Below the pieces are notes generated by a model. The model saw only the letters and a list, made by a program, of their open reading frames with translations, was not told the origin of the DNA and did no database searches. A stretch of 44,316 nucleotides of DNA from Flaviaesturariibacter aridisoli. Its GTDB lineage: Bacteria > Bacteroidota > Bacteroidia > Chitinophagales > Chitinophagaceae. The stretch spans positions 1 through 44,316 of the forward strand of contig NZ_SKFH01000020.1 in NCBI RefSeq assembly GCF_004343705.1, in the 5' to 3' direction. The translations under genes were made by a program, and so were the position numbers. Positions 7,967-15,337 of the stretch are shown piece after piece (the first letter of the stretch is position 1; each line of letters begins with the position of its first letter).

Positions 7967-9292
7967 ATGGGTATCATTAAAGACAGGTTCAAAGCGAAGG
8001 CGGACAGCGTCGGGGCGGAGATCAAGGAGCTGGTCAAGGAACACGGAAACAAGGTCATCGGCGAAGTGCAGCTGGCCCAGATCTACCAGGGCATGCGCGG
8101 TATTACCGGGCTGGTAACCGAAACGTCGCTGCTCGACGCGCAGGAGGGCATCCGGTTCCGCGGCCATTCGATCCCCGAGCTGCAGGAACGCCTCCCCAAA
8201 TACGAGGGCGGCTCTGAGCCCCTTCCCGAAGGCCTGTTTTACCTGATGCTGGTAGGCGACCTTCCCACCGAGGAAGACGTGCAGCACCTCACGGCCACCT
8301 GGCAGCGCCGCAGCCACGTGCCCAACCACGTGTTTGCCACCATCGAGGCCCTGCCCGCCACCACCCACCCCATGACCCAGTTCGTGGTGGGCGTGATGGC
8401 CCTGCAGACCGAAAGCCAGTTTGCCAAGCGCTACGCCGCCGGCATGGCCAAAAAAGATTACTGGGAAGCCGTCTTCGACGACTCCATGGACCTCATTGCC
8501 CGCCTGCCCCGCATCGCGGCCTATATCTACCGCCGCAAGTACAAGGGCGGCGACCACATCCAGCCCAACGGCCTGCTCGACTGGTCGGGTAATTTTGCCC
8601 ACATGATGGGCTTCACCGACGACTCCTTCAAGGAGCTGATGCGCCTGTACATGACCATCCACGCCGACCACGAAGGCGGCAACGTGTCGGCCCACACCAC
8701 GCACCTCGTAGGTTCCGCCCTGAGCGACCCTTACCTGAGCTACGCGGCCGGTATGAACGGCCTCGCCGGCCCGCTCCACGGCCTGGCCAACCAGGAAGTG
8801 ATCAAGTGGATCTTCGAAATGCGCGAGGAGCTCAACACCGAGGCGCCCACGAGCGAGCAGATCGCCGATTACGTGAAAAAGACCCTCGCCGCCGGTAAGG
8901 TGGTGCCCGGCTACGGCCACGCCGTACTGCGCAAGACCGACCCGCGCTTTACCGCCCAGATGGAATTCGGCAAGAAGCACATGCCCAACGATCCGCTGGT
9001 GCAGACCGTCTGGAACATTTACGAGACCGTGCCCCCGATCCTGCAGTCGCTGGGTAAGATCAAGAACCCCTGGCCCAACGTGGATGCCCACTCGGGCGCC
9101 CTGCTGGTGCACTACGGTATGGTGGAATACGAATTCTACACGGTGCTCTTCGCCGTGAGCCGCGCCCTCGGCGTGCTGGCTTCGCTGTGCTGGGACCGTG
9201 CCCTCAACTTCCCGCTCGAGCGCCCCAAATCGGTGACCACCGAGCTGGTGAAGAAGTTCCTGAAGGGAGAAGACAACGTTTGGGGTGAGTAG
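7967..9292 (+). CDS. gltA: citrate synthase, eukaryote-type
   Basis: Condenses oxaloacetate and acetyl-CoA to citrate, the entry step of the TCA cycle, in the cytoplasm. The 441-residue protein matches the mitochondrial-type enzyme rather than the hexameric E. coli type: EGIRFRGHSIPE, HADHEGGNVSAHT and SDPYLSYAAGMNGLAGPLHGLANQEV are nearly the mitochondrial sequence. The catalytic triad is visible as His271 (PLHGLAN), His318 (GYGHAVLRKTDPR) and Asp373 (NVDAHSGALL). The Bacteroidota are known to carry this type. It is a monocistronic gene, with a 483-nt gap before it and a strong terminator after it. Confidence 0.97.
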   Translation: MGIIKDRFKAKADSVGAEIKELVKEHGNKVIGEVQLAQIYQGMRGITGLVTETSLLDAQEGIRFRGHSIPELQERLPKYEGGSEPLPEGLFYLMLVGDLPTEEDVQHLTATWQRRSHVPNHVFATIEALPATTHPMTQFVVGVMALQTESQFAKRYAAGMAKKDYWEAVFDDSMDLIARLPRIAAYIYRRKYKGGDHIQPNGLLDWSGNFAHMMGFTDDSFKELMRLYMTIHADHEGGNVSAHTTHLVGSALSDPYLSYAAGMNGLAGPLHGLANQEVIKWIFEMREELNTEAPTSEQIADYVKKTLAAGKVVPGYGHAVLRKTDPRFTAQMEFGKKHMPNDPLVQTVWNIYETVPPILQSLGKIKNPWPNVDAHSGALLVHYGMVEYEFYTVLFAVSRALGVLASLCWDRALNFPLERPKSVTTELVKKFLKGEDNVWGE

Positions 9293-9330
9293 ACGTCCAT
9301 CCCCAACCCCTTCCCGAAAGGGAGGGGAAC

Positions 9331-9362
9331 AAAAAGCCCCTCGCACTGCGAGGGGCTTTTTG
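9331..9362 (+). terminator. terminator of citrate synthase
   Basis: AAAAGCCCCTCGC pairs perfectly with GCGAGGGGCTTTT around a 3-nt loop and is followed by T, 38 nt after the gltA stop codon. The A-run on the left would also work for the opposite strand. Confidence 0.9.
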
Positions 9363-9388
9363 CTGCGCCGCATTGCGGCGGCACTTTA

Positions 9389-9413
9389 TTGCCTCGGGCT
9401 TTAGCCCGGGGGC
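9389..9413. repeat. short palindrome CGGGCTTTAGCCCG
   Basis: CCTCGGGCTTTAGCCCGGGG abuts the stop codon of the minus-strand receiver gene. It can form an 8-bp hairpin there, without a long T-run. Similar GGGCTAAAGCCC palindromes are scattered in many Bacteroidota genomes. Confidence 0.55.
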
Positions 9414-9758
9414 TTAAAAGAAGTTGTCCAGTGCTTTGAGGGAGATCGGTTTTTCCCAGATCGTCAGCTTTGCCTCATCGAGGTCGGGGGGAATGGTGGG
9501 GCGGAAAGCGCTGATGAGGTGATAGTTGATCGCCGGGTGCTTCCGGTACATCTCGGGAAGCTTGTCCCAACCGAGGCCGTCGGGCAGGTTGTAGTCGATG
9601 AACAGGTAATCGGGGATGATCTCGTCGAGGCGCTGCACACCGTCGTTGAGGGTGTGGGCGATGTATACCTCGTAGTTCTTGCGCAGGAAGTACGACTTCA
9701 TCAGCAAGCATAAATCCACTTCGTCGTCTATAATCAATACCTTCTTCCGCAGTACCAT
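9414..9758 (-). CDS. single-domain response regulator (receiver)
   Basis: 114 residues consisting of one CheY-like receiver and nothing else. The acidic pair Asp11/Asp12 in LIIDDEVD, the phosphoacceptor Asp55 in LFIDYNLPDG, Ser83 and Lys103 in WEKPIS are all in place, so phosphorylation is likely. It has no output domain, so it must act by binding a partner or as a phosphate relay. No kinase gene adjoins it; the nearest receiver and kinase genes are in the rpoN block 4 kb downstream. Convergent with citrate synthase. Confidence 0.92.
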   Translation of the reverse strand: MVLRKKVLIIDDEVDLCLLMKSYFLRKNYEVYIAHTLNDGVQRLDEIIPDYLFIDYNLPDGLGWDKLPEMYRKHPAINYHLISAFRPTIPPDLDEAKLTIWEKPISLKALDNFF

Positions 9759-9938
9759 AAGCTTTGATCCATTCGGTTTAACACTAAAATTATTATACCA
9801 ATCCGTTGGGAAATTAACGGAAATCCACGTTCCCCCGCCGCGCGGGCTCTTTTTTCCCTAACGGCACAACTTCCGCGCCAGCTGCGCTGGTATGATTATT
9901 TCAACCATTTGGGTGCATTTGTAACTTTAAAAACAGGG

Positions 9939-10193
9939 ATGATTATGACAACGAAATCGAAGATGGTCCTCGGACTTGTGGGCGCCGCTGCCGCCGGTGT
10001 GGCGCTGGGATTATTGCTGGCGCCGGAGAAAGGCACCGACCTGCGGGCCCGCATCGGCAAGACCGCCGGCGACTGGGGCGACTCGCTCACCGACCTGTTC
10101 GCCAATGCCAAGGGTGAACTCCAGAACCTGGCCCGAAAAGGACGCGATGCGGCCGACGATAGCCTTAGCAACGCCCGGGAACGCTTTAGCTAA
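9939..10193 (+). CDS. YtxH domain-containing protein
   Basis: 84 residues. One membrane helix near the N-terminus (GLVGAAAAGVALGLLLAPEKG), then a charged amphipathic helix (DLRARIGKTAGDWGDSLTDLFANAKGELQNLARKG). This is the YtxH/GvpP-like pattern found in small envelope stress proteins. Function is not established. Start placed at ATG 9939 (MIMTTKSK); ATG 9945 is equally possible, and an upstream alternative at 9909 overlaps the likely promoter. It is the first of a plus-strand run of small envelope genes. Confidence 0.85.
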   Translation: MIMTTKSKMVLGLVGAAAAGVALGLLLAPEKGTDLRARIGKTAGDWGDSLTDLFANAKGELQNLARKGRDAADDSLSNARERFS

Positions 10194-10201
10194 CTCCTTC
10201 G

Positions 10202-10231
10202 GAACAGGCTCCCGGAGCCTGTTCTTTTCTT
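10202..10231 (+). terminator. hairpin after YtxH, inside the envelope gene run
   Basis: GAACAGGCTC pairs with GAGCCTGTTC around CCG, followed by TTTTCTTT. It begins 9 nt after the YtxH stop and 19 nt before the next start, so it would partly separate YtxH expression from the downstream genes. Confidence 0.85.
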
Positions 10232-10249
10232 TATCAACGAACCCCGCTT

Positions 10250-10591
10250 ATGGAAGATCTGAAAACAAAGTCCGGCACCCTGACCCAAAGCGTCAGCGAT
10301 TACCTCGACACGTATTACAAGCTTGCCCTCGTTACCCTTACGCAGAAGGCGACCAACGTCACCGCCGGTCTTGTGGCCGGTCTTTCGGCGCTGATCCTCA
10401 CCATTTTCATCCTCTTCTTCCTCGGCATGGGCCTCGCCTGGTGGCTGGGCGGGTTGCTGGGCAGCACCGCGGCCGGCTTCTTTATCGTCGGCGGCCTCTT
10501 TATCGTGCTGGTGATCGTAGTGGTAGCGCTGCGCAAAAAGATTGTATTCCCCATCCTGAAAAAAGCCATCCTCAAAAAGATCTATGAGTAA
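10250..10591 (+). CDS. phage holin family (holin-X-like) membrane protein
   Basis: 113 residues with two strong membrane helices (about 40-65 and 70-97: NVTAGLVAGLSALILTIFILFFLGMGLAWW and AAGFFIVGGLFIVLVIVVVAL) between charged ends. The layout fits the 'holin-X, holin superfamily III' group, which despite its name is mostly chromosomal and unlinked to phages. Function in Bacteroidota is unproven; the usual companions are YtxH-type proteins, as here. Its last 8 nt overlap the next gene, so the two are translationally coupled. Confidence 0.85.
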   Translation: MEDLKTKSGTLTQSVSDYLDTYYKLALVTLTQKATNVTAGLVAGLSALILTIFILFFLGMGLAWWLGGLLGSTAAGFFIVGGLFIVLVIVVVALRKKIVFPILKKAILKKIYE

Positions 10592-11033
10592 GAAGATTGC
10601 CAGCTACGACGACCTGGTGGAGGAAAAGGCCCGCCTGGAAGAACTCCTCGGCCTCCAGAAAGCCGCCATCAAGGGCAGCCTTAACTCGCTGCAGGAAGAT
10701 GTGCGCCCCGTGACCAACGGCCTGCTGGTGGTCACGCGCATCCTCACCAAGATCGGCAAACGCAACCGCCCCACCTCACCACTCCTCAACGTGGGTCTCG
10801 ACATCGGTGTGGACATGGTGCTGCGCCGCTACCTGCTGCGCAAAGCCGGCTGGTTTTCGCGCACCTTCGTGCCGCTGGTGGCCAGCACGCTCATTGCCCG
10901 CTTCCTCAACAGCGAAAAGGAAACCGCCTTTACCAAAAAGATGAAGAACTTCTTCGCCAACCTGGGCAAGCACCCCGACACGCCGCCCGATATGACCAAG
11001 GCGGCCGATATGGAGCACGACGGAACGAACTGA
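10584..11033 (+). CDS. conserved hypothetical protein of the YtxH-holin cluster
   Basis: 149 residues, no named domain recognised. The N-terminus is a predicted coiled helix (YDDLVEEKARLEELLGLQKAAIKGSL), the middle has a moderately hydrophobic segment (VGLDIGVDMVLRRYLLRKAGWFSRTFVPLVASTLIARFL) that may lie on or in the membrane, and the tail is acidic and disordered. It overlaps the holin-like gene by 8 nt, so it is almost surely part of the same envelope module. A scaffold or partner role is guesswork. Confidence 0.8.
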   Translation: MSKKIASYDDLVEEKARLEELLGLQKAAIKGSLNSLQEDVRPVTNGLLVVTRILTKIGKRNRPTSPLLNVGLDIGVDMVLRRYLLRKAGWFSRTFVPLVASTLIARFLNSEKETAFTKKMKNFFANLGKHPDTPPDMTKAADMEHDGTN

Positions 11034-11058
11034 CCCTTCACCCAAAAAAAACAACCAT

Positions 11059-11301
11059 ATGAGCGATCGACCCCTGACCAACCACATGGGCCTGCCCAAC
11101 GAGCCCGGTTACAGCAACCCCGCCGATGTGACGCCCCGCCGCGAAGGCGGCGACGACTCGTTGGCCGAAGCCAACCCCAGCGATCCCCGCAATGATGAGA
11201 AAGTGCTTACCCGCTCTGAGTCGGAGCGCACCCCGGCACCCGGCGACGCCGGCGCCAACAGCGCCCCGCGGAGCAACGAGGATTCGGACAGCTCGCGCTG
11301 A
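11059..11301 (+). CDS. small disordered acidic protein
   Basis: 80 residues made almost only of Asp, Glu, Ser, Pro, Asn and Arg (…RREGGDDSLAEANPSDPRNDEK…), with no hydrophobic core, signal peptide or membrane helix. It begins 25 nt after the previous gene and ends the envelope run before a strong terminator. The codon use (GAC, AAC, CCC, GGC) matches its neighbours and supports translation. No function can be suggested beyond an intrinsically disordered, perhaps desiccation- or stress-related, protein. Confidence 0.65.
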   Translation: MSDRPLTNHMGLPNEPGYSNPADVTPRREGGDDSLAEANPSDPRNDEKVLTRSESERTPAPGDAGANSAPRSNEDSDSSR

Positions 11302-11305
11302 GATC

Positions 11306-11423
11306 GTGAGGCGTGAGCCGTCAGCCGGGAGCGTTGACACCGGTAACAAAGAAACGGGTGCCTGCGGCACCCGTTTCTTATTTTGTTGCATTGCGAGCTC
11401 ACGCTGACGGCTGACGCCGCACG
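11306..11423. repeat. inverted repeat arms bracketing a terminator
   Basis: CGTGAGGCGTGAGCCGTCAGC at 11306-11326 pairs imperfectly (about 18 of 21) with the complement of 11403-11423. The 11349 terminator hairpin lies between the arms. The left arm is the same GTGAGCC word family as the stretch after 7484. Confidence 0.7.
11349..11386. terminator. terminator of the envelope cluster
   Basis: AAGAAACGGGTGCC pairs perfectly with GGCACCCGTTTCTT around TGC, followed by ATTTTGTT. A 14-bp stem that works best for the plus strand, 47 nt after the disordered-protein gene. Confidence 0.9.
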
Positions 11424-11461
11424 AATAAAAAAAGGAACGCAGGTGCGTTCCTTTTTTATTC
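11423..11461 (-). terminator. terminator of the DUF1328 gene
   Basis: Near-perfect 18-bp arms (AAAAAAAGGAACGCA on the left, TGCGTTCCTTTTTT on the right). On the minus strand the stem is followed by a T-run, 13 nt beyond the stop codon of the DUF1328 gene. Confidence 0.88.
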
Positions 11462-11474
11462 AAAGGTTCCAGGC

Positions 11475-11642
11475 TTAGTCCACGCGACGGAAACCGCCGG
11501 CGATGAGGCTCAGCACGAAGAGAACCAGGAAAATAAAGAATAGGATTTTTGCGATGGAAGCGGCACCTGCGGCGATACCACCAAAACCGAAGATCGCGGC
11601 GATAATGGCCACTACCAGGAAGATTACTGTCCAACGTAACAT
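11475..11642 (-). CDS. DUF1328 (YtjA-type) small membrane protein
   Basis: A 55-residue protein that is nearly all membrane: [22 protein letters not shown], then [28 protein letters not shown] and a short RRVD tail. This is the standard sequence and length of the DUF1328/YtjA family, two helices joined by a Gly/Ala-rich hinge. Function unknown; in many bacteria it is a stress-induced envelope protein. It faces the YtxH/holin cluster and shares the intergenic terminators with it. A TTGGCAC motif lies about 65 nt upstream on its strand (see findings). Confidence 0.93.
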   Translation of the reverse strand: MLRWTVIFLVVAIIAAIFGFGGIAAGAASIAKILFFIFLVLFVLSLIAGGFRRVD

Positions 11643-11847
11643 AACAATAAGTTTTAGGAGTTAATAAATTTTCTGTTCTGTATAATCAAAGAATGGTGCC
11701 AAAAATGAATTTTCGGGCGCTCATTATTTTTCCCACGGTTTCCGGCGGTTGAGGAAAATGCTACACAGCGTCCGGGCCGCCCGGATGGACGGCAGGCGCC
11801 CCTATTATTGGTGCGGTTTTCGCTCCCGTAAAAGAAGAATTTTTGCT
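11643..11847. other. AT-rich upstream region, no gene seen
   Basis: The first 100 bp are AT-rich and look regulatory, serving the minus-strand DUF1328 gene. On the minus strand TTGGCAC at 11693-11699 followed by TTTGAT resembles a sigma-54 -24 box but has a poor -12 box. No coding character was found. Confidence 0.4.
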
Positions 11848-12048
11848 ATGTATCCTTCCGATCGACGTACTGCTTTCAACAGCCCCGGCGCCGCCGGCCT
11901 GCACGCCCCGAAATCACCCGAGACAGTCCAGGCTTCTGTGGAGCGGCCCCGCCGCTTTGACCCGGCGGCCGCCTGCGGTGGTTCGAGTTACCCCATTCCC
12001 GCGCTTTCCGGGTACCGGGTGGAAGCCAGCAGCCGGCACTTTGCGTAA
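11848..12048 (+). CDS. possible small protein, 66 residues
   Basis: An open frame beginning MYPSDRRTAFNSPGAAG that is rich in Pro, Ala, Ser and Arg, with no membrane helix and no known domain. Two things support it: codon choice (AAC, CTG, CAC, GAG, GGC) like the local genes, and a strong terminator 26 nt after the stop with no other gene to serve. Against it: a 75-codon frame overlaps it, protein-like composition is weak, and a non-coding RNA ending at the same terminator would explain the same facts. In-frame codons run further upstream to 11749. Confidence 0.35.
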   Translation: MYPSDRRTAFNSPGAAGLHAPKSPETVQASVERPRRFDPAAACGGSSYPIPALSGYRVEASSRHFA

Positions 12049-12073
12049 GGCTCCGGCGCACAGTAAGTGATGG

Positions 12074-12105
12074 GACGTAACCGGAGCGGTTACGTCTTTT
12101 GTTTT
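12074..12105 (+). terminator. strong terminator with no certain gene upstream
   Basis: GACGTAACC pairs with GGTTACGTC around GGAGC and is followed by TTTTGTTTT. Plus-strand polarity is clear. The nearest upstream plus-strand candidate is the 66-codon frame at 11848. Confidence 0.85.
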
Positions 12106-12251
12106 CCTGGAGGCCCTAAAGCCGGGCTTGTGGGGCCTAAATTCCACAGTTCAGCCGTAAAATCCCATAGCTGAGCCGGTTGCCCCAAACTCAACAGGAA
12201 AACGTAATTTTTAAGTGCATGATATTCAACGATTTGAAAAAAGTTGTGTTT

Positions 12252-12268
12252 TTGGTTCCACACTTGCC
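12252..12268 (+). promoter_or_regulatory. candidate sigma-54 promoter of rpoN
   Basis: TTGGTTC-CACAC-TTGCC keeps the two invariant dinucleotides of a -24/-12 promoter: GG at 12254-12255 and GC at 12266-12267, with exactly the standard 10 nt between them, plus the flanking T, C and TT. The -24 box differs from TGGCAC at two places (TGGTTC). A start site about 12 nt further on would leave a leader of about 20 nt before the rpoN ATG. Confidence 0.45.
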
Positions 12269-12299
12269 GTAGAGAATCCCGTACGCCAAAATCACCACA

Positions 12300-13721
12300 A
12301 TGATCAACCAGCGTTTAGCCCAAAAGCAGCGCCTGAAAATTCTGCCCCAGCAGATTCAGTTGCTGAACTTCTTCCACCTCAATACGCTCGAGCTCGAGCA
12401 ACGCATTTCGCAGGAACTGGAAGAAAATCCGCTCCTGGACGACAACAATTCCGAAATGGATTCGTCCATCGAGAAGTATAGTAAGGACAGCGTGCAGGAT
12501 TACCAGGACTGGGACGAATACGGATACAACGACGTTCCTGATTATAAGACCGAGTATTGTAATTACCTGGCCGATGAAAAAATGCCGGAGCGCCCGATCA
12601 CGAGCGGCTTCGACTTCCGCCCGCTCCTGAAAGAGCAGTTCAAGGTCGCCTCCACCGATGAGAAAGAGATCGAGATGGCCGAATTCATCATCGACTCGCT
12701 CAACGAGCACGGCCTGCTGGAGCAGGATGTGGAAGCGCTGGCCGAAGACTGGTCGTTCAAGCAGGGCAAATGGGTGGAGTCCGACTTCATCTCCCTGGTG
12801 CTGTCCAAGATCCAGACCCTGGAGCCCGTGGGCGTGGGCGCCCGCTCTATCCGCGAGTGCCTGCTGATCCAGCTGCGCCGCTACAACTCGAAGCGCCCCG
12901 ACGTGAAAATGGCCATGCGCCTGCTCGAGCACCATTTCACGGACCTGCACAACCGCAACATGGACAAGATCAAGCACCAGCTGCACATCGACGACGAGGA
13001 GCTGAAGATCGTGCTGCAGCTGATCGCCACGCTGAAGATGAAGCCCGTGTGCGAGCAGGAAGATTCCATCGTGATCAACAAAAACATTCTCCCTGATTTC
13101 ATCGTTACCCAAACCGGCGACGTACTCGACGTGCAATTGTACCGCAACCGCTCAGAGAACCTCGCCATCAACACCACCTGGAAACAGCTTGCCGAAGGCG
13201 GCGGCCAGGTAAACACCGACAAGAGCGCGCTTCAGTATATGAAGAACAAGCTGCAGTCGGCCCAATGGTTCATCAATGCCGTGCAGCAGCGCGAAGCCAC
13301 CATGCTCAAGATCATGAAGGCTATCGTGCAACTACAGTACGAATACTTCCTCACCGGCGACATCAACCTGCTGAAGCCGATGATCCTGAAGAACATCGCC
13401 GAGATCGTAGGCGTGGATATTTCTACCGTGTCGCGGATCACCTGCAACAAATATGTGGAAACGCCCTTCGGCCTCCTGTTGCTGAAAGACCTTTTTACGG
13501 AAGGTATTGCTAACGCCGAGGGACAAGTGATTTCCAACAAGGTGATCCAGAGCGCGATCGAGGAGGTGATCGAAAGCGAGGACAAGCACAATCCCTACAC
13601 CGATCAGCAACTCGTGAATATTCTTGCCCAGCGCGGCTTTTCAGTGGCCCGGCGCACCGTTGCGAAGTACCGCGAGCAGCTGCAGATCCCCGTTTCGCAC
13701 GTGCGCGGTTTGTGGGCCTAA
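12300..13721 (+). CDS. rpoN: RNA polymerase sigma-54 factor
   Basis: 473 residues with all three regions. Region I (MINQRLAQKQRLKILPQQIQLL, then ELEQRISQELEENPLL) is Gln/Leu-rich and binds activators. Region II (about 45-95) is acidic. Region III has the core-binding part (about 100-300), a helix-turn-helix (NIAEIVGVDISTVSRITCNKYV) and the C-terminal RpoN box, here ARRTVAKYREQL, which reads the -24 element. It lets core polymerase use -24/-12 promoters only with an ATP-driven activator. Such an activator lies 76 nt downstream. Confidence 0.97.
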   Translation: MINQRLAQKQRLKILPQQIQLLNFFHLNTLELEQRISQELEENPLLDDNNSEMDSSIEKYSKDSVQDYQDWDEYGYNDVPDYKTEYCNYLADEKMPERPITSGFDFRPLLKEQFKVASTDEKEIEMAEFIIDSLNEHGLLEQDVEALAEDWSFKQGKWVESDFISLVLSKIQTLEPVGVGARSIRECLLIQLRRYNSKRPDVKMAMRLLEHHFTDLHNRNMDKIKHQLHIDDEELKIVLQLIATLKMKPVCEQEDSIVINKNILPDFIVTQTGDVLDVQLYRNRSENLAINTTWKQLAEGGGQVNTDKSALQYMKNKLQSAQWFINAVQQREATMLKIMKAIVQLQYEYFLTGDINLLKPMILKNIAEIVGVDISTVSRITCNKYVETPFGLLLLKDLFTEGIANAEGQVISNKVIQSAIEEVIESEDKHNPYTDQQLVNILAQRGFSVARRTVAKYREQLQIPVSHVRGLWA

Positions 13722-13797
13722 CTCAGGCATAATAATTTTAACTTCGGAGAACAACTGACCTAAACGATATTACGAACCTTAACGACAACCCCTTATC

Positions 13798-15336
13798 ATG
13801 CAAAAGATCCTGATTGTTGATGACGACCGTGACATGTGCCTGCTGCTGAAGCGTTTTCTCACCCGCCACAACTTCGAGGTGCTGGAAGCGTACAGCGGTA
13901 AAAAAGCGCTCGAGTTGCTGGAGACCGTAGAACCCGATTTAGTGATGTGCGACTTCCGCCTCGAGGACATGGAAGGCAATGTGCTCCTCGCCAAGATCAA
14001 GGACATTTACCCGCAGGTTCCCGTGATCATCATCACCGGCTACAGCGACATCAAGATCGCCGTGGAAGTAATGAAGATGGGCGCCTACGATTACATCACC
14101 AAGCCGCTGTTTCCCGACGAGATCCTCGTTACGATCAAGAAGGCCCTCGAAGCCGCTTCTTCGCAGGACACCGGCGCCGTGCACCAGCCCCAGCCGCGCC
14201 CCGCGGCAGGAGCACCCGCCCCTTCGGTTCCTTCGGTGAGCCGCCCCGCCAGCGCACCTGCCGCAACGGCCGGCGCCGGTCCGGTGGTCCACTCCGGCGA
14301 CTACATCTTCGGCGACACACCCGTATTCCGCCAGCTGCTCCAGCAGATCGACCTGGTAGGACCAACGAATTACTCCGTGATCATTTACGGCGAAAGCGGC
14401 TCCGGTAAGGAAGCCATCGCCCAGGAGATCCATAAACGCTCGAAGCGCAAGAACAAACCCTTCATCGCCATCGACTGTGGCGCCCTGTCGAAAGAACTTG
14501 CGGGCTCCGAACTGTTCGGTCACGAGAAAGGCTCCTTCACCGGCGCCCTCAACATGAAGGTCGGCTCGCTCGAGCTCGCCAACGGCGGCACCATCTTCCT
14601 CGATGAGGTGGCCAACCTCGGCTACGACATCCAGGTATCGCTGCTGCGCGTGGTGCAGGAACGCAAGATCCGCCGCGTGGGTGGCCTCAAGGACATCGAA
14701 CTCGACGTGCGCATCCTGGTGGCTTCGAACGAAAAGCTGTGGGACGCCGCCCGCAAGGGTAAGTTCCGCGAGGACCTGTACCACCGCTTCAACGAGTTCT
14801 CCATCGACGTGCCGCCGCTGCGCCAGCGTCCCGACGACATCATGCTCTTCGCCACGCACTTCCTCACGATCACGAACGCAGAGCTGGGCAAGCAGATCCA
14901 CGGCTTCTCCGCCGAGGTCGAGCACATCTTCCGCAACTACGTGTGGTACGGTAACCTCCGCGAGCTGAAGAACGTGATCAAGCGCGCAACGCTGCTGAGC
15001 GACGGCGAGCTGATCGAGGCTTCCTCGCTGCCCTTCGAGATCTCGCACTACGACAAGCTGCAGTTCGACAAGGCGCCCGCCGAACCGGCTCCCGCCACGT
15101 TTGCACCGGTGATGCCCGCGGCATCGCGTCCGCCTGCCGAAGACATGTTCGACAGCTCCCGCCCTGTAGGCGACGGCACGCTGAAGAGCGCTTCCATCGA
15201 CGCCGAGTACGACATGATCCTCAAGGCGCTGAAGAAAGTGAACTTCAATAAGAGCAAAGCGGCCAAACTGCTCAACATCGACCGCAAGACGCTCTACAAC
15301 AAAATGAAGCAATACCAGGAGTTAAACAACCAGTAA
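13798..15336 (+). CDS. NtrC-family sigma-54 activator
   Basis: 512 residues in three parts. Receiver (1-120) with Asp8-Asp10 and phosphoacceptor Asp52; a Pro/Ala-rich linker (about 125-165); AAA+ domain (about 170-405) with Walker A GESGSGKE at 198 and Walker B IFLDE with Asp269/Glu270; and a Fis-type DNA-binding helix-turn-helix (about 470-507: KSKAAKLLNIDRKTLYNKM). It hydrolyses ATP to open sigma-54 promoters after phosphorylation. Odd point: the GAFTGA loop that touches sigma-54 reads GSFTGA (245-250). It follows rpoN by 76 nt and precedes the kinase genes, so the cognate kinase is probably the one at 15781. Confidence 0.96.
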   Translation: MQKILIVDDDRDMCLLLKRFLTRHNFEVLEAYSGKKALELLETVEPDLVMCDFRLEDMEGNVLLAKIKDIYPQVPVIIITGYSDIKIAVEVMKMGAYDYITKPLFPDEILVTIKKALEAASSQDTGAVHQPQPRPAAGAPAPSVPSVSRPASAPAATAGAGPVVHSGDYIFGDTPVFRQLLQQIDLVGPTNYSVIIYGESGSGKEAIAQEIHKRSKRKNKPFIAIDCGALSKELAGSELFGHEKGSFTGALNMKVGSLELANGGTIFLDEVANLGYDIQVSLLRVVQERKIRRVGGLKDIELDVRILVASNEKLWDAARKGKFREDLYHRFNEFSIDVPPLRQRPDDIMLFATHFLTITNAELGKQIHGFSAEVEHIFRNYVWYGNLRELKNVIKRATLLSDGELIEASSLPFEISHYDKLQFDKAPAEPAPATFAPVMPAASRPPAEDMFDSSRPVGDGTLKSASIDAEYDMILKALKKVNFNKSKAAKLLNIDRKTLYNKMKQYQELNNQ

Positions 15337-15337
15337 C

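Noticed and set aside
11914-12147. Minus-strand 77-codon frame
   Set aside because: Crosses the plus-strand terminator and shows no protein character.
11843-12150. SRP RNA-like wording (GGTGGAAGCCAGCAGCC) near 12017
   Set aside because: The conserved GGAAGGAAGCAGCC motif and helix 8 pairing are not there.
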